Source of the DNA: Dermatophagoides farinae
Lineage: Eukaryota; Arthropoda; Arachnida; Sarcoptiformes; Pyroglyphidae
Assembly (NCBI RefSeq): GCF_024713945.1
Contig: NC_134681.1
Location: forward strand, 4,193,501 to 4,257,500
Direction: 5' to 3'
Length of the DNA stretch: 64,000 bases
Positions 12,092-23,719 of the stretch are shown piece after piece. The stretch's first letter is position 1. Each line of letters begins with the position of its first letter. A program made the translations under genes and the position numbers. The notes under the pieces were generated by a model that did not search any database, was not told the DNA's origin, and saw only the letters and a list, made by a program, of their open reading frames with translations.

Positions 12092-14677
12092 TGTAAATTA
12101 TTCAATAATAAAGAATAATATATATATCTATATTGGGTATAAATGGCCAAATATGGCCAACCCTTTTTTTTCTTTATGGAATTCTTTTCAATTTACGTAC
12201 AATTTTTTTTTTGATTTTCATTCATTTGATTGATCTGGTTTGTGTGATGAATAAAAACTGTTACGAAAAAAAAAGAAAGAAAGATAAAAAAAAGTTGAAT
12301 CAAAATGAATTTCAATTTCAAATTTTGTGTGTGTGTGTGTGAAAGAATAGGAAAAAAACGAAAGAAAATCCCAACAGAATCGATCATGATCACAATGAAA
12401 TTGACATATATACAAAATGAAATTCATCAAAGGCAAAAGAGAGAGAGAAAAAAAAATGCAAATTTTCCTTTTTTCGGTATTATAGAATAATATATAATAC
12501 GAATTCACTATATGCGATAATTTCCACCAAGGTGAACATGAACTTTATTTTCATTTGAATTTTGTTTTTTTTTTTTTTTTTGGTTTTTCGTTTCGTAAGA
12601 AAAAAGTTTCCCAATCGGCTTATCGGCGACAATAGTAATAGAGAGAAAGTAAGAGAAAAAATTTGCATATTTATTTAATTTTCTTATACCACCATAAAAA
12701 CAAACCATCATCAAGCTAGCCGTTTGAATCAAGATTTTATATGCAAGCAAAAAAAAAACATGTAAATTACATTGTCATGTTGATTGTTATATGTTGACAA
12801 AAATGTTTTGTCAATGATTGACATTTTCATTTGTTCGTTCGATTTGATTGATTTTTTTTCTTTGTTTAAAAAAAAAAATTTGAAACCGCAACAAAAAAAA
12901 ACATCATCAAATCTCTCTGCCGCTCTCAACTCATTCGGGATATATCCAATTCCAATTACAACAATATCATTCACATTTCATTTCTTTACACCATTTCTGA
13001 TTTCCAATTTTTTTTTCATCATCATCATCATTATCTGTTGTTTATGAACCATATGAACAAATCTTCTTCATTTTAATTAACTAATTAAATATTCAATTCT
13101 GATGTGTGTGTGGGTGCGTGAGTGCGTGAGTGCGTGATAAAAAGAATGTGAATGTTGTTATAATGATATTTGTGGAATGTATTCAAAAACAGCGAAAAAA
13201 ATTTCGATTTTCACCGACCAATCAAATGAATTTTGAATTTTTCTTTACCACTATATGTGTGTGGGTGTATGTGGGTGTATGAAAACACAGTGATCAAAGA
13301 TTTATTTCCCATTTTACATTCCATGAATACATATTTCGATTACATGGAAAAATATGTAAAATTGGTGCAAAAAAAATCCCAAGTGAATGGATATTTTTTT
13401 TCTGTGTTCCATGTACCCGAATAAAAAAAAACAGAAATTGTTTTTTTTTGTCTCCATGTTCGTGTGTTTGTGTGTGTTTCTGTATGCAAACATCAGTGGA
13501 AAACCAGAAATTCTAGTTCTGGTACCCAACATTGATGATGATGGTAATATTTCTAACTTTTATTTTATTTGGATCTGGTTTTTTTTTGTTCTGGAAATTG
13601 GCAGACCAAATGTATTAATAAAATCTGGTTATATTCATTCAATGTTCACAATGATGATATGATTAATGTCTATATACATTGTTGTGTAATACGAATGAAA
13701 TGTTTTTGTTTTTGTTTTGATAATGATTTTTTATATTTGGATGATCCTTCAAATTTGTTTTGGAAATTTTTCCAGTATTTTTTTCTGGTTGTAGTCTTTA
13801 TTTAATGATTTTGGAATCCCAGTGGATTTATGTCACAGATTTTTCTCCACACTCCCCTCTCCACCCTCTCTGTTTGTTTGTGGTCATTCTATATTTCTTT
13901 ACCAAAGCTTTCATATCATATTGTACGTTTTCTTGGATTAAATTACGATAAATCTTTTGTCGTAGTCGTAGTTTTTTGTTTCATTGACTATTTGACATTT
14001 TTTTTTGTGTTGGTTTATCTTTTACGGCTAGACTTTTCTTTTTGGAACCAATTGGCCGATTACTGTGTGTATGTGTGTGTGCGATTTGTGGTAGTTGAAA
14101 ATGCCAATTTTTTTTTCTCTTTTTGATGACCAAAAAAAAAAAATTGTGTACAATAAATATACTCTGTCCAATATGAGAATTTTTTTTCATTCGTAGAAAG
14201 AATTAAAAATTCTTGGTTACATGGCCAGTTCGTGTGCCAATGATGATGATGATGATGATGGATACCAGAATACAGGACACATGCTGTGTCACGGTTTTTT
14301 TTGTTCTAATATTCATGTGTGTGTGGATGGGTGGGTGGATGTTTTGTATCACATTGCATTCATTATCTATGGATGGACGAAAAAAAAATCGATGGATTTG
14401 ATTCAAATGAATAAGGATTCAATCAATATTTTTTTTTTTGCTGATTTTCTATTTGCTGAATCTCAGATTTTTTTTATTTCATCGTCGTTGTTGTTGTCGT
14501 TGTTGCTGTTGTTGTAGTCCTAATTCAATCGATCTATTTTTATTATTATTATTCATGTGTAATAATAAAATGAAAATGTGAAAATTATCATCAAAAAAAA
14601 ATGTTGTCAAAATATCGATAAATTGGCGGAAAATAAAAAAAAAATCTTTTACAGTTAATTAATATTAACATATATAA
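12092..14677. other. Intergenic region, no gene seen
   Basis: 5' flank of the CPED1-like gene up to the transposon. A+T-rich, with (GT)n near 12327-12342, a degenerate GTGAGTGC repeat near 13100-13140, (GAT)n near 14240-14260 and a (TTG/TCG)n tract near 14482-14515. Open frames here are low-complexity, and none resembles a known protein. Confidence 0.55.
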
Positions 14678-14679
14678 TA

Positions 14680-15057
14680 CACACGGTACCAGTAAGTAAT
14701 TGGGCACTTTCGAAAAAAGCATTACGGCCTATGGGAGAGAGGGTTTTTTCAAAGCTTCTAAAACCATGTTTTTTGTCGGAATCAAGCGAAAATATTTTAC
14801 CAGTGCATAGTGAAAGAGTTGCTCTTTGAACAGTCTGAGTTTCAACTTCCGGCTACCATTTTCGAGAGTAGATGTGGGGTGTCAAAGTTTATGTAGGGGA
14901 AATTTTCGCCCTCTCGACTGTACTGCCATCTTGCAGATTAATAAATCCCTGAGATTAGCAAAAATGTATAGACACCAATTTTCGAATGTCGTGCAATCAT
15001 ACTTGGTTTATTTTGTGCCATTTTTTGTTGTAAAGTAAGAATTCAAAATTCAAAATC
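14680..15057 (+). repeat. Left outer inverted arm of the transposon
   Basis: Begins at the TA duplication and matches the reverse complement of 18188-18630. Over the outer ~325 bases I see one single-base indel (CCC versus CCCC near 14911 / 18400). One substitution occurs nearer the array, in GCCATTTTTTG/ATTG. This arm lacks a 64-base segment that is present in the right arm. Confidence 0.9.
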
Positions 15058-15519
15058 GAGAAAATGACCAATATCCAACCTAACACGACCAGATCAGAAT
15101 GGAGAAAATGGCCAATATCCAACCTAACACGACCAGATCAGAATCGAGAAAATGGCAAATTTCAAAACTAACACGACCAGATCAGAATCGAGAAAATGGC
15201 AAATTCCAACCTAACACGACCAGATCAGAATGGAGAAAATGGCCAATATCCAACCTAACACGACCAGTTCAGAATCGAGAAAATGACCAATATCCAACCT
15301 AACACGACCAGTTCAGAATTCAAAATTCAAAATCGAGAAAATGGCAAATTTCAAAACTAACACGACCAGATCAGAATCGAGAAAATGGCCAATTTCAAAA
15401 CTAACACGACCAGTTCAGAATTCAAAATTCAAAATCGAGAAAAGACCAAATCCAACCTAACACGACCAGATCAGAATCGAGAAAATGGCAAATTTCAAAA
15501 CTAAAACGACCAGTTCAGA
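15058..15519 (+). repeat. Left subterminal tandem array, ~44-bp units
   Basis: About ten units of 44 bases starting GAGAAAATGG. The unit carries CCTAACACGACCAG followed by ATCAGAAT or TTCAGAAT. Unit starts at 15058, 15102 and 15146 confirm the period. Some units are extended by AATTCAAAATTCAAAATC. The units resemble each other but show variants (CCAATATCCAACC versus CAAATTTCAAAAC). Short open frames through the array are artefacts of the period. Confidence 0.9.
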
Positions 15520-15520
15520 A

Positions 15521-15764
15521 TTGGTTGGCGATGCTTTATTGATTACTTTTCCAATATGTAGTGGTTTCTATTTGCTCATCGCTGTCTACAGTGATATTAA
15601 AATTCATCTTGATCGTTTAGGACTGCTGCTGGACATTTGTCATTTTCTCGATTTTGAATTTTGAATTCTGAACTGGTCAGAATCGAGAAAATGATTTTGA
15701 ATTTGATTTTAATGATCGACAATCATTAGAATCATCAATACAAAGTTATTCAAAATTCAATTTA
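15521..15764 (+). other. Non-repetitive segment inside the transposon, coding-like
   Basis: Between the left array and the transposase lies sequence unrelated to the 44-bp units. From 15521 one frame reads GDALLITFPICSGFYLLIAV and continues YSDIKIHLDRLGLLLD, a plausible membrane segment with flanking charged residues. It then runs into a copy of the array motif. From 15693 a different frame reads DFEFDFNDRQSLESSIQSYS and ends in a stop at 15762-15764. These could be captured exon pieces or chance open frames. I do not recognise the protein. Confidence 0.35.
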
Positions 15765-15890
15765 TAATTTTAAAACGACCAAATCAAGATACCAGAAAAG
15801 ATCGTTTAGGAAAAAGAAGAGATTTAAAAAAATAAATAAGAATAAAAAAAAAATCTCTCTAGTATGTAATGATGATGATAAATAGAAAAA

Positions 15891-15974
15891 TTAATCTTCC
15901 AACTGTCGATTCCATGAATTGATAACGATTAGATCCTCCAGTGCTGACGATTCCGGTAATTTGGACCACATCAT
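15891..15974 (-). other. Possible small exon downstream of the transposase
   Basis: On the minus strand, after the transposase stop, a good acceptor (GGTTTCAG, ending at 15975) precedes an open stretch of 27 codons starting MMWSKLPESSALEDLIVINS and ending in TAA at 15893-15891. A donor-like GAG|GTTAGT lies just after the transposase stop at about 16045. Splicing between them would not extend the transposase, because its TGA lies upstream of that donor. It may be a UTR exon, a remnant or chance. Confidence 0.25.
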
Positions 15975-16046
15975 CTGAAACCAACGGAAACAACGATTTT
16001 TTTGAATTCAAATTTTCAAATTTTCATGATTTATATTTAACTAACC

Positions 16047-17122
16047 TCAGTACCTCGTTGATCCGCCACGTGCCTTCTTCAAAGCTCGAAATCGGCTTGG
16101 CACGCTATCAATCAGCCGATCTATCAAACTCTGCGGCAATTCAGCCCATAACTTCACCAGGAGCTCGAATAAACCAGCAGAAGTCGACGGATGAAGCTTC
16201 GTTTGCTTCAATCGGCGCTTCAACGAGTACCATAGGTGCTCGATCGGATTCATATCCGGACTCTGAGCGACCCATTCCAGTTTTTTTATATTGGATTTTT
16301 TGATAAAATCCTGTGATCGCTTCGACATATGGCATGGTGCCCCATCTTCCTGGAAAAGGTAGTTCCTTTTCGTTACTTTATTTCTTCTATTACGGAAGAT
16401 GGGGAATAGCGTCGTTTCCAATGTATTAATATATTCTTCGCTATTCATGCTATTGGAGCAGAGTCTCAGCTCTGATCTCCCACCATGCCTATTTTCAAGG
16501 AATAATGATGATTATTATTATTATTAAATCAGGTCGAAAAAATCTTACCATATAGCCCCCCAAACCATCACGCTGAAACCATTGTGTTTCACAGTGGCTT
16601 GTAGCCTCTTGGTTTGGTAGGCTTGATTTTTCTTACGGTAAACGTAAGTTCGATAAGCGTCATTGAATTGCGAAAACCGGCACTCATCGGAGAAAATCAC
16701 TTTTCTCCAATAGTCCGTGGGCATCTTAACCATCTTATTTGCCCATAGCCGTCGTTTGTTTTTGTTTTTTTCGATAGCAGTGGCTTTCTTCGGGCAATTC
16801 TGGCCCCATATTCCAACATCGGAATGTATTTCCGAACGGTGTTTGCGGAAACATCCATGTGGCTCGCCAATTCTTCGCTTACTGTGGCTGGAGTTCTTTC
16901 GATTTGACGACCTAGTCGTCTCAGTGTCCGTTCTGACGGTCCAGGACGACCTGGTGGCTTGATCGCGTTTATTTGGTTATTTTGATGGTATGTTTTAATG
17001 ATATGATGAACGTTTGATTTGCTGGTGTTAATTTTTTTTGCTATGTTTCGATTGCTTAACCCGTCTTTATAATATTGTAGGACAATTCTGCGCAAAACTG
17101 TTTTTTCAATTTGTTTATTCAT
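16047..17122 (-). CDS. Tc1-family transposase (DD34E), probably spliced, one frame disruption
   Basis: Best model: exon 17122-16549, a 60-base GT..AG intron, exon 16488-16047, about 338 residues, normal for Tc1. The N-terminus carries a helix-turn-helix (LSNRNIAKKINTSKSNVHHI), a GRPG linker and a second HTH (TVSEELASHMDVSANTVRKY). The catalytic triad is visible: first Asp in VIFSDECRF, second in FQEDGAPCH, and Glu in NPIEHLW exactly 34 residues after the second Asp. The protein ends RGGSTRY, as Tc1 transposases typically do. The reading frame shifts at 16765-16771, where a run of seven A (minus strand) would need eight. The intron sits after VMVWGAI and restores the expected WHGGRSEL continuation. 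It would act on the element's ends by cut-and-paste. Activity is uncertain because of the frame break. Confidence 0.88.
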
Positions 17123-17369
17123 GATTTTTTAATATCAAAATTGCAATGGATCAATCAATGAATAAACGATAGTAAATAATAATGATGATAATGGTAATGG
17201 ATGAATAAATTAATCAAAGAAAAAGTTTTTAAAATGTTTAATCACGCTTAACAATATCAACACGACAACTAACATTCGATGGCTAAACCATCAAATTTTT
17301 CAAATAGAATGTTGAAAACAAATTTACCATTCAATTCGAAAATAGAATTACTAACCGAATTTCGAACAG

Positions 17370-18187
17370 GTCGCGTTAGTTTTTCGATTGTGAATTTTGA
17401 ATTCTAAACTGATCGTGTTAGTTTGGACTTGTTATTTTCTGGATTTTGAATTTTGAATTGATTGTGTTAGGTTGGATATTGGTCATTTTCTCGATTCTGA
17501 TCTGGTCGTGTTAGTTTTGAAATTTGCCATTTTCTCGATTCTGATCTGGTCGTGTTAGGTTGGATTTGGTGTTTTCTCGATTTTGAATTTTGAATTCTGA
17601 ACTGGTCGTGTTAGTTTTGAAATTGGCCATTTTCTCGATTCTGATCTGGTCGTGTTAGTTTTGAAATTTGCCATTTTCTCGATTCTGATCTGGTCGTGTT
17701 AGTTTTGAAATTTGCCATTTTCTCGATTTTGAATTTTGAATTCTGAACTGGTCGTGTTAGGTTGGATATTGGTCATTTTCTCGATTCTGAACTGGTCGTG
17801 TTAGGTTGGATATTGGCCATTTTCTCCATTCTGATCTGGTCGTGTTAGTTTTGAAATTTGCCATTTTCTCGATTCTGATCTGGTCGTGTTAGGTTGGATT
17901 TGATCTTTTCTCGATTTTGAATTTTGAATTCTGAACTGGTAGTGTTAGGTTGGATATTGGTCATTTTCTCGATTCTGAACTGGTCGTGTTAGGTTGGATA
18001 TTGGCCATTTTCTCCATTCTGATCTGGTCGTGTTAGGTTGGAATTTGCCATTTTCTCGATTCTGATCTGGTCGTGTTAGTTTTGAAATTTGCCATTTTCT
18101 CGATTCTGATCTGGTCGTGTTAGGTTGGATTTGATCTTTTCTCCATTCTGATCTGGTCGTGTTAGGTTGGATATTGGTCATTTTCTC
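17370..18187 (-). repeat. Right subterminal tandem array, ~44-bp units
   Basis: The same family of ~44-base units as on the left, in reverse orientation (CTGATCTGGTCGTGTTAGG ... GCCATTTTCTC). It has about 18 units, so it is longer than the left array. The innermost copies (17370-17460) are diverged, for example GATCGTGTTAG. Several units carry the GATTTTGAATTTTGAATTC extension also found on the left. Confidence 0.9.
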
Positions 18188-18630
18188 GATTTTGAATTTT
18201 GAATTCTTACTTTACAATAAAAAATGGCACAAAATAAACCATATTTTTTATTTATGTCTTAAAACAAGATTTAAAACAAATGCAAAATTGTCAAAATTGA
18301 TGTTAAGTATGATTGCACGACATTCGAAAATTGGTGTCTATACATTTTTGCTAATCTCAGGGATTTATTAATCTGCAAGATGGCAGTACAGTCGAGAGGG
18401 GCGAAAATTTCCCCTACATAAACTTTGACACCCCACATCTACTCTCGAAAATGGTAGCCGGAAGTTGAAACTCAGACTGTTCAAAGAGCAACTCTTTCAC
18501 TATGCACTGGTAAAATATTTTCGCTTGATTCCGACAAAAAACATGGTTTTAGAAGCTTTGAAAAAACCCTCTCTCCCATAGGCCGTAATGCTTTTTTCGA
18601 AAGTGCCCAATTACTTACTGGTACCGTGTG
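18188..18630 (-). repeat. Right outer inverted arm of the transposon
   Basis: Inverted match to 14680-15057, ending CTTACTGGTACCGTGTG next to TA. It contains 64 bases at 18241-18304 that are absent from the left arm. The sequence on both sides of that segment matches the left arm without a break. Confidence 0.9.
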
Positions 18631-19244
18631 TACGTGTGTGTATATCGAATTGGTGGAAATATGAAATAAAATTGATCGATAAATAATATTCTTTGAATTG
18701 AATCATTTAAGAAAAAAAAAATTTGAGAATCCAGTAAAAGAAAAGCCTGAAGAATAGAATCTTAGAATCTATATAATGGTGATTGCCACAATCATTGATC
18801 AATACACCATGATATATTTATATTGGCATTTATAATCGAATATTTTGTATCAAAATGTCAAAATTATTTCCATCATCATCAATATCAACATGGGGCCAAT
18901 ATATATAATTATGGTTTAATGAAATGATTTTTTTTTCACTCTCACTCTCTTGCTCTTCATTCAATTTTTATTATTCAACTTTATATTGACCACTGGACAA
19001 CTGGACAATATCATTCATATGTGTGACAATTTTTTTCTCCCATAATCACATTGGAGATGATCAGAATTCATTTAGAAAAAAATTCATTTTATTCTCATTT
19101 TTTCCTACGTTTTTGTTTTATGATTATTCCATCAAGTTATTTTCGATTTTTTTTTTTCGTTTTATTTCCATATAATAAAAAGTTTGAATGCAATAAAAAT
19201 TTATTATGGATAAAATGTTTTAACACTTTCCTTCTCTTTCTCTT

Positions 19245-19248
<4 letters not shown>

Positions 19249-19299
<51 letters not shown>
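19249..19299. repeat. (CT)n microsatellite, ~51 bp
   Basis: Uninterrupted CT dinucleotides preceded by a degenerate CTTT-rich tract. Confidence 0.97.
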
Positions 19300-19301
<2 letters not shown>

Positions 19302-20896
19302 AAAGAATATAACCCATTTATAACTCATCATCTTGAAAATCCTAAATATTTCATTTTTTTCCATTCTTTTCCATATTCTTAATAACAATTATATGGTAAC
19401 ACATTGATGATGATGACAATCATCATCATCATCATCATCATCATTGTCGTTGTGAGAAAGTTGAAAAAGAAAATGAAAATGGAATTTTCATTTTTTTTCA
19501 ATCCAAAATAAAATGAATGAATCGTATGTATGTATGTTTCATCATAATCATCATCATTACTGTTGTTGTTGATGTGTTACCTCTCACTCTCTCTTTTTGT
19601 AGCCATCGTTTCAGAATTCAGGAATCATTGTCGTCTGAATGGGAAAAGATTCCGTATGATGATGATGATGGTGATGGTAGAAAAAACATTATGTTCAGTT
19701 CGGTTATTGGTTGTTCTTTTACATTAACACTTTTCTATCTCGTTCACACATTTGCTTTCATTGATGTTTCATGTTTTTTTTACGTTACAATCTGATGTTT
19801 CTTTTTTTCTTTTTTTTTGCTTTCTTCATCTTTGATGTAAAGTGGATAATATACACTTTTTTGTCATAAATTGAAACCAAAAAAAAAAAAAGAAAAAAAT
19901 GGCACTTTACTTGTAACAAAATTTTTCAGTTTTTTTTCTCCACAGCTTTCACTTACTTTCTTGTTTTTAGGTTAGTAAAAAAAAAGAAAGCAAAAAAAGT
20001 GAGAAAAGAGAAAGAGAAAAAAATTTTCAATTTACCAATACAGAATTATATGTTGTTTTGTTGCTAATAATGTTGCACACACACACACACACATTGAAGA
20101 AAAATTTTGTCATTATTATTGTAGATGAAAATTTGATTTACCTGAGATTTCAGAAAAAGTATATTTTTGTGTTGCACTTGTCATCCTTATTGTACCAGTG
20201 TGAAAAATTTTTAAAAATTTTTCAATTGATAACTAATATATAACCTATATGGCGATGGCTTAATGGAACAACAACAAAAATAAGCCCGAAAAGATGATGA
20301 AAAATTCATAAATAATGTGCATATGAAAAAAAAAATACTGAAACATTATGGACAAACATAATCATTATATTGTCAACATTATCATCATTGATTTGGGTGC
20401 CAAACAAAAAAAAAGAAAGAAAATTCCATGAATGATTTCTATTTATGTTTTTTTGGTGTCTGTATGATCAAAAATAAAAATCCGATTTTACGCTAAGCTG
20501 ATCATACAAACACACACGGATATGACAAAACATCAATAGAAATCGGATATAGTGCAAACGAAAATGAAAATTGGACAAAAACCAATTCATTTGACCAAAC
20601 ACAGACACATATAAAGTGCCAATATGAATCATATGTTTGTGTTTGTTTGTATATCAGTGATATTCACATCAGTAGTTGGTTTTGTTGCATTTTATTTTGA
20701 TTGAAATTCTGTTTTGTTTTGTTTTGTTTTTGTTCACGATATTGACCATTATACATTAACTAAATAACCTAACCAATAATGACTATCAATCTATCTGGCT
20801 ATTATGAGAAAGAAAAAGAAATAAAAAAAACAAACAGACAAACATAAGGACCTTGTTATGATGTTGATGATTGGTTTTGGTTAATGTGTTTGAATG

Positions 20897-20898
<2 letters not shown>

Positions 20899-20931
<33 letters not shown>
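20899..20931. repeat. (GT)n microsatellite, 33 bp
   Basis: Uninterrupted GT dinucleotides. Confidence 0.97.
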
Positions 20932-20934
<3 letters not shown>

Positions 20935-23534
20935 CAAGTTCTAGATTGATTGAACTTGAACACTCATACACACCTTTTCATCATTCAAGAATCAGAATCA
21001 GAATCAATGATAATGATAATGATGATGATGATGACAATTTTTTTTTCAAAAGAATTGAAAAAATTTTGTTGATTGTTATTAAAGAGAAATGTATTGAATA
21101 ATTGGAAATTGTAAATAAATTCAGGACCAGGAATTATTCTGTATTCTGCATGTTTTCTATACTTATATGCATTTCCAATTGTTATCATTAGTTCTATTAT
21201 GAGGTCAGCCAATAGAAAACGGACGGCTGATGAGTGAATGGTGAATGAGAATAAATTATTGATCACATTTATTTTCAACCAAACTTTTTTTTCGTTTTTT
21301 TTTTGTTTTGTCTCTTGTTCTAGGATTTTCCTATTAATGTAATATATATATATGTGACGACCATTCAAATACCGTAATTCTATCTATTGTTGATTTCCGG
21401 ATTTGCTTTCGGCCATACATTGTTGTTGTCGGTTGTTTATATCATGATGTTATTATTGCAGCATTATTTTTTTTTTCTTTTTATAATTCTCATTATCTAG
21501 TTGTGAATTTCGTATATATATTTGTATTATAATAACAACAACAACAACAACAACAACGACGACAACAACAAAAGTAAATTTATTTAAATGGAAACATTGT
21601 TTTAGCAGAACAGAAAAAAAACTTTTACACACACACACACACAAAAAACGGATGTTCAATTGTTCAACGCCGACAAAAACAACAACAACAACAACAACAA
21701 CGACAACAGCAGCTATATATTATTGTTATTAGAATAAATTTTTTTTTCTAATGAAACAAATAGTGAAAAAAAAAGTTTAATTAAGTTAAAATGTTTGTGA
21801 GTTGTTTCATCGAATAGTTGGGTTGAATGGTTCATTTTTTTTTGTTGTTGTTGTTACACTGTTTATTGTATAATGGATTCTACATTGTAGACTATACGAT
21901 ATATTCATTAAGTCAGTTTCGTTTGATTGTTGTTGTTGTTGTTGTTGTTATTGCACTTGTCAAAAAATTTTTATTTTCTTTTTTTTTTTAATTATCATCA
22001 TTATAGAAATGAAACATCAACATACCGGATATTGACAATGTGCTTGAATTTTTGACAATCAATTATATATCCAGGAAAATTTTATCATCATCATCACCAA
22101 CATCAAGAATTTATCAATTAAACCTAAAGAATCTAAAATTTTTGGCTAAAATCTAGATTAAAATTGAAAATGACAATCATTATGATTATGGCTATCATCA
22201 TCATCATCATCATTATAATTACCATAATCATCATCAAAGGTAATGGCTATCAAGATGATCATTTTGATTATGGCTACCAGTAATTTTTTTTTTTATTTGC
22301 TCGCTTCACTACATTACACAAATTTGATTGAACATTTAATGTTGATAATAATAATAATAATAATATATGGAATCAATTGAAATGACGAAAGAAAAAACAG
22401 AAGGAAAAAAAAGAGAAATTTGGACACAATAATCTTGTTTCACATTCTCTCTCTCTCCAGCACTCAGCAGAAGAAGAAGAAGAAAAATCCAATTTGATTT
22501 TCCTATTCTAGAATTTGGAATAGTGATGGAACCATTCGATTCTTTCAATTTTTCTATCATTATGATGATGATGATGAACATAATATTTGCACGAAACGTA
22601 TATGACGATTATGATTTTCTCTCCAAAAAAAAAATTCATCTCTATCCACCCGATAAACGAGATTAAGACCAATTGAAATTATGGTTGAATCATGAGCCAT
22701 TTTTTATTTAGCCAAAGAAAATTGAATTATCTTCTGAATGTCTCGTTCAATATAGGCAACATTATCATCGTGTAAACGAAAGATTCAATTCTATTATAGA
22801 TTTCAATGGAGAAAACGTTTTTTTTTGTTTTGTTTTTGTTTTCAATCATTATCATCAAACATTAAAAAAAACAAGAGAAAAAAAAATTCTTTGGCTGATT
22901 GGTCTAATTTTTTTTCTTCTTCGTCTTTTTCTTCTTTGATTCTTTATTGAGTAGCAAACATTGGTTTTTTTTACCCATTCTCTCTAGAGACTTTTGTCAT
23001 CATCATCATCATCATCATCAATATGTAGGTCTCGATAATTTTTTTTTTTCTTCTTCTTCCCGTACACACACAATCGTGATCAAATGTGAATGATACAGTG
23101 ATGGTGATGGTGGTGGTAACGAAACACAAAAGACCGAAAATGAATCCGAATGAATGAATGAATGAATAGTGAACTAAAAATAGAAGAACAAGAAGAAGAA
23201 AGAAAAAAACTTTCAATTCGATTCATTTTTCACAAGTGAAAAGTTTTTTCTTTTTCACTTTTGAAAAAAAATGATTTTATTTTTTTTTTCTATCTGGAAA
23301 TTGAAAACTTTATTTTCTCTCTTTCTCTCTCTCTCTTGCCATTCCAAAAATGAATGAATTGAATTGAATTGAATTCAATTGTATTGAATAGATGATGATG
23401 ACAAATGAAATATGTAACGATTTGAGGTTTCAATTTCAAATTGCAACAACAACAACAACAACAACAACAAAAAAACATATTTTTCAATTCAAAATTTTAC
23501 GACTTTATCAAATATTGAGGAGAAGGAAAAAAAT

Positions 23535-23719
<185 letters not shown>

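Larger units (their letters stand above)
14680..18630. mobile_element. Tc1/mariner-type DNA transposon with very long satellite-bearing inverted arms
   Basis: The element spans 3951 bases. Both ends read CACACGGTACCAGTAAG inward and both are flanked by TA (14678-14679 and 18631-18632), the target duplication expected of the Tc1/mariner superfamily. The outer arms of about 325 bases are nearly identical in inverted orientation. Next to them on each side lie arrays of ~44-base units, also in inverted orientation. The centre holds a DD34E transposase on the minus strand. Tc1 elements are usually about 1.6-1.8 kb with much shorter terminal repeats, so the arms are unusually large. No inner pair of terminal repeats flanking the transposase was seen, so a Tc1 nested inside an older foldback element is less likely but not excluded. 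Confidence 0.9.

Noticed and set aside
15099-15302. Open frame with repeated TTRSES/NIQPN peptide
   Set aside because: It is a by-product of the ~44-bp tandem units of the transposon arm; the same happens at 17945-18181 on the other strand.
20985-21368. Minus-strand frame with a non-repetitive stretch around RFLLADLIIELMITIGNAYK
   Set aside because: No recognisable family, no splice or start support, and it is flanked on both sides by simple-repeat translation.
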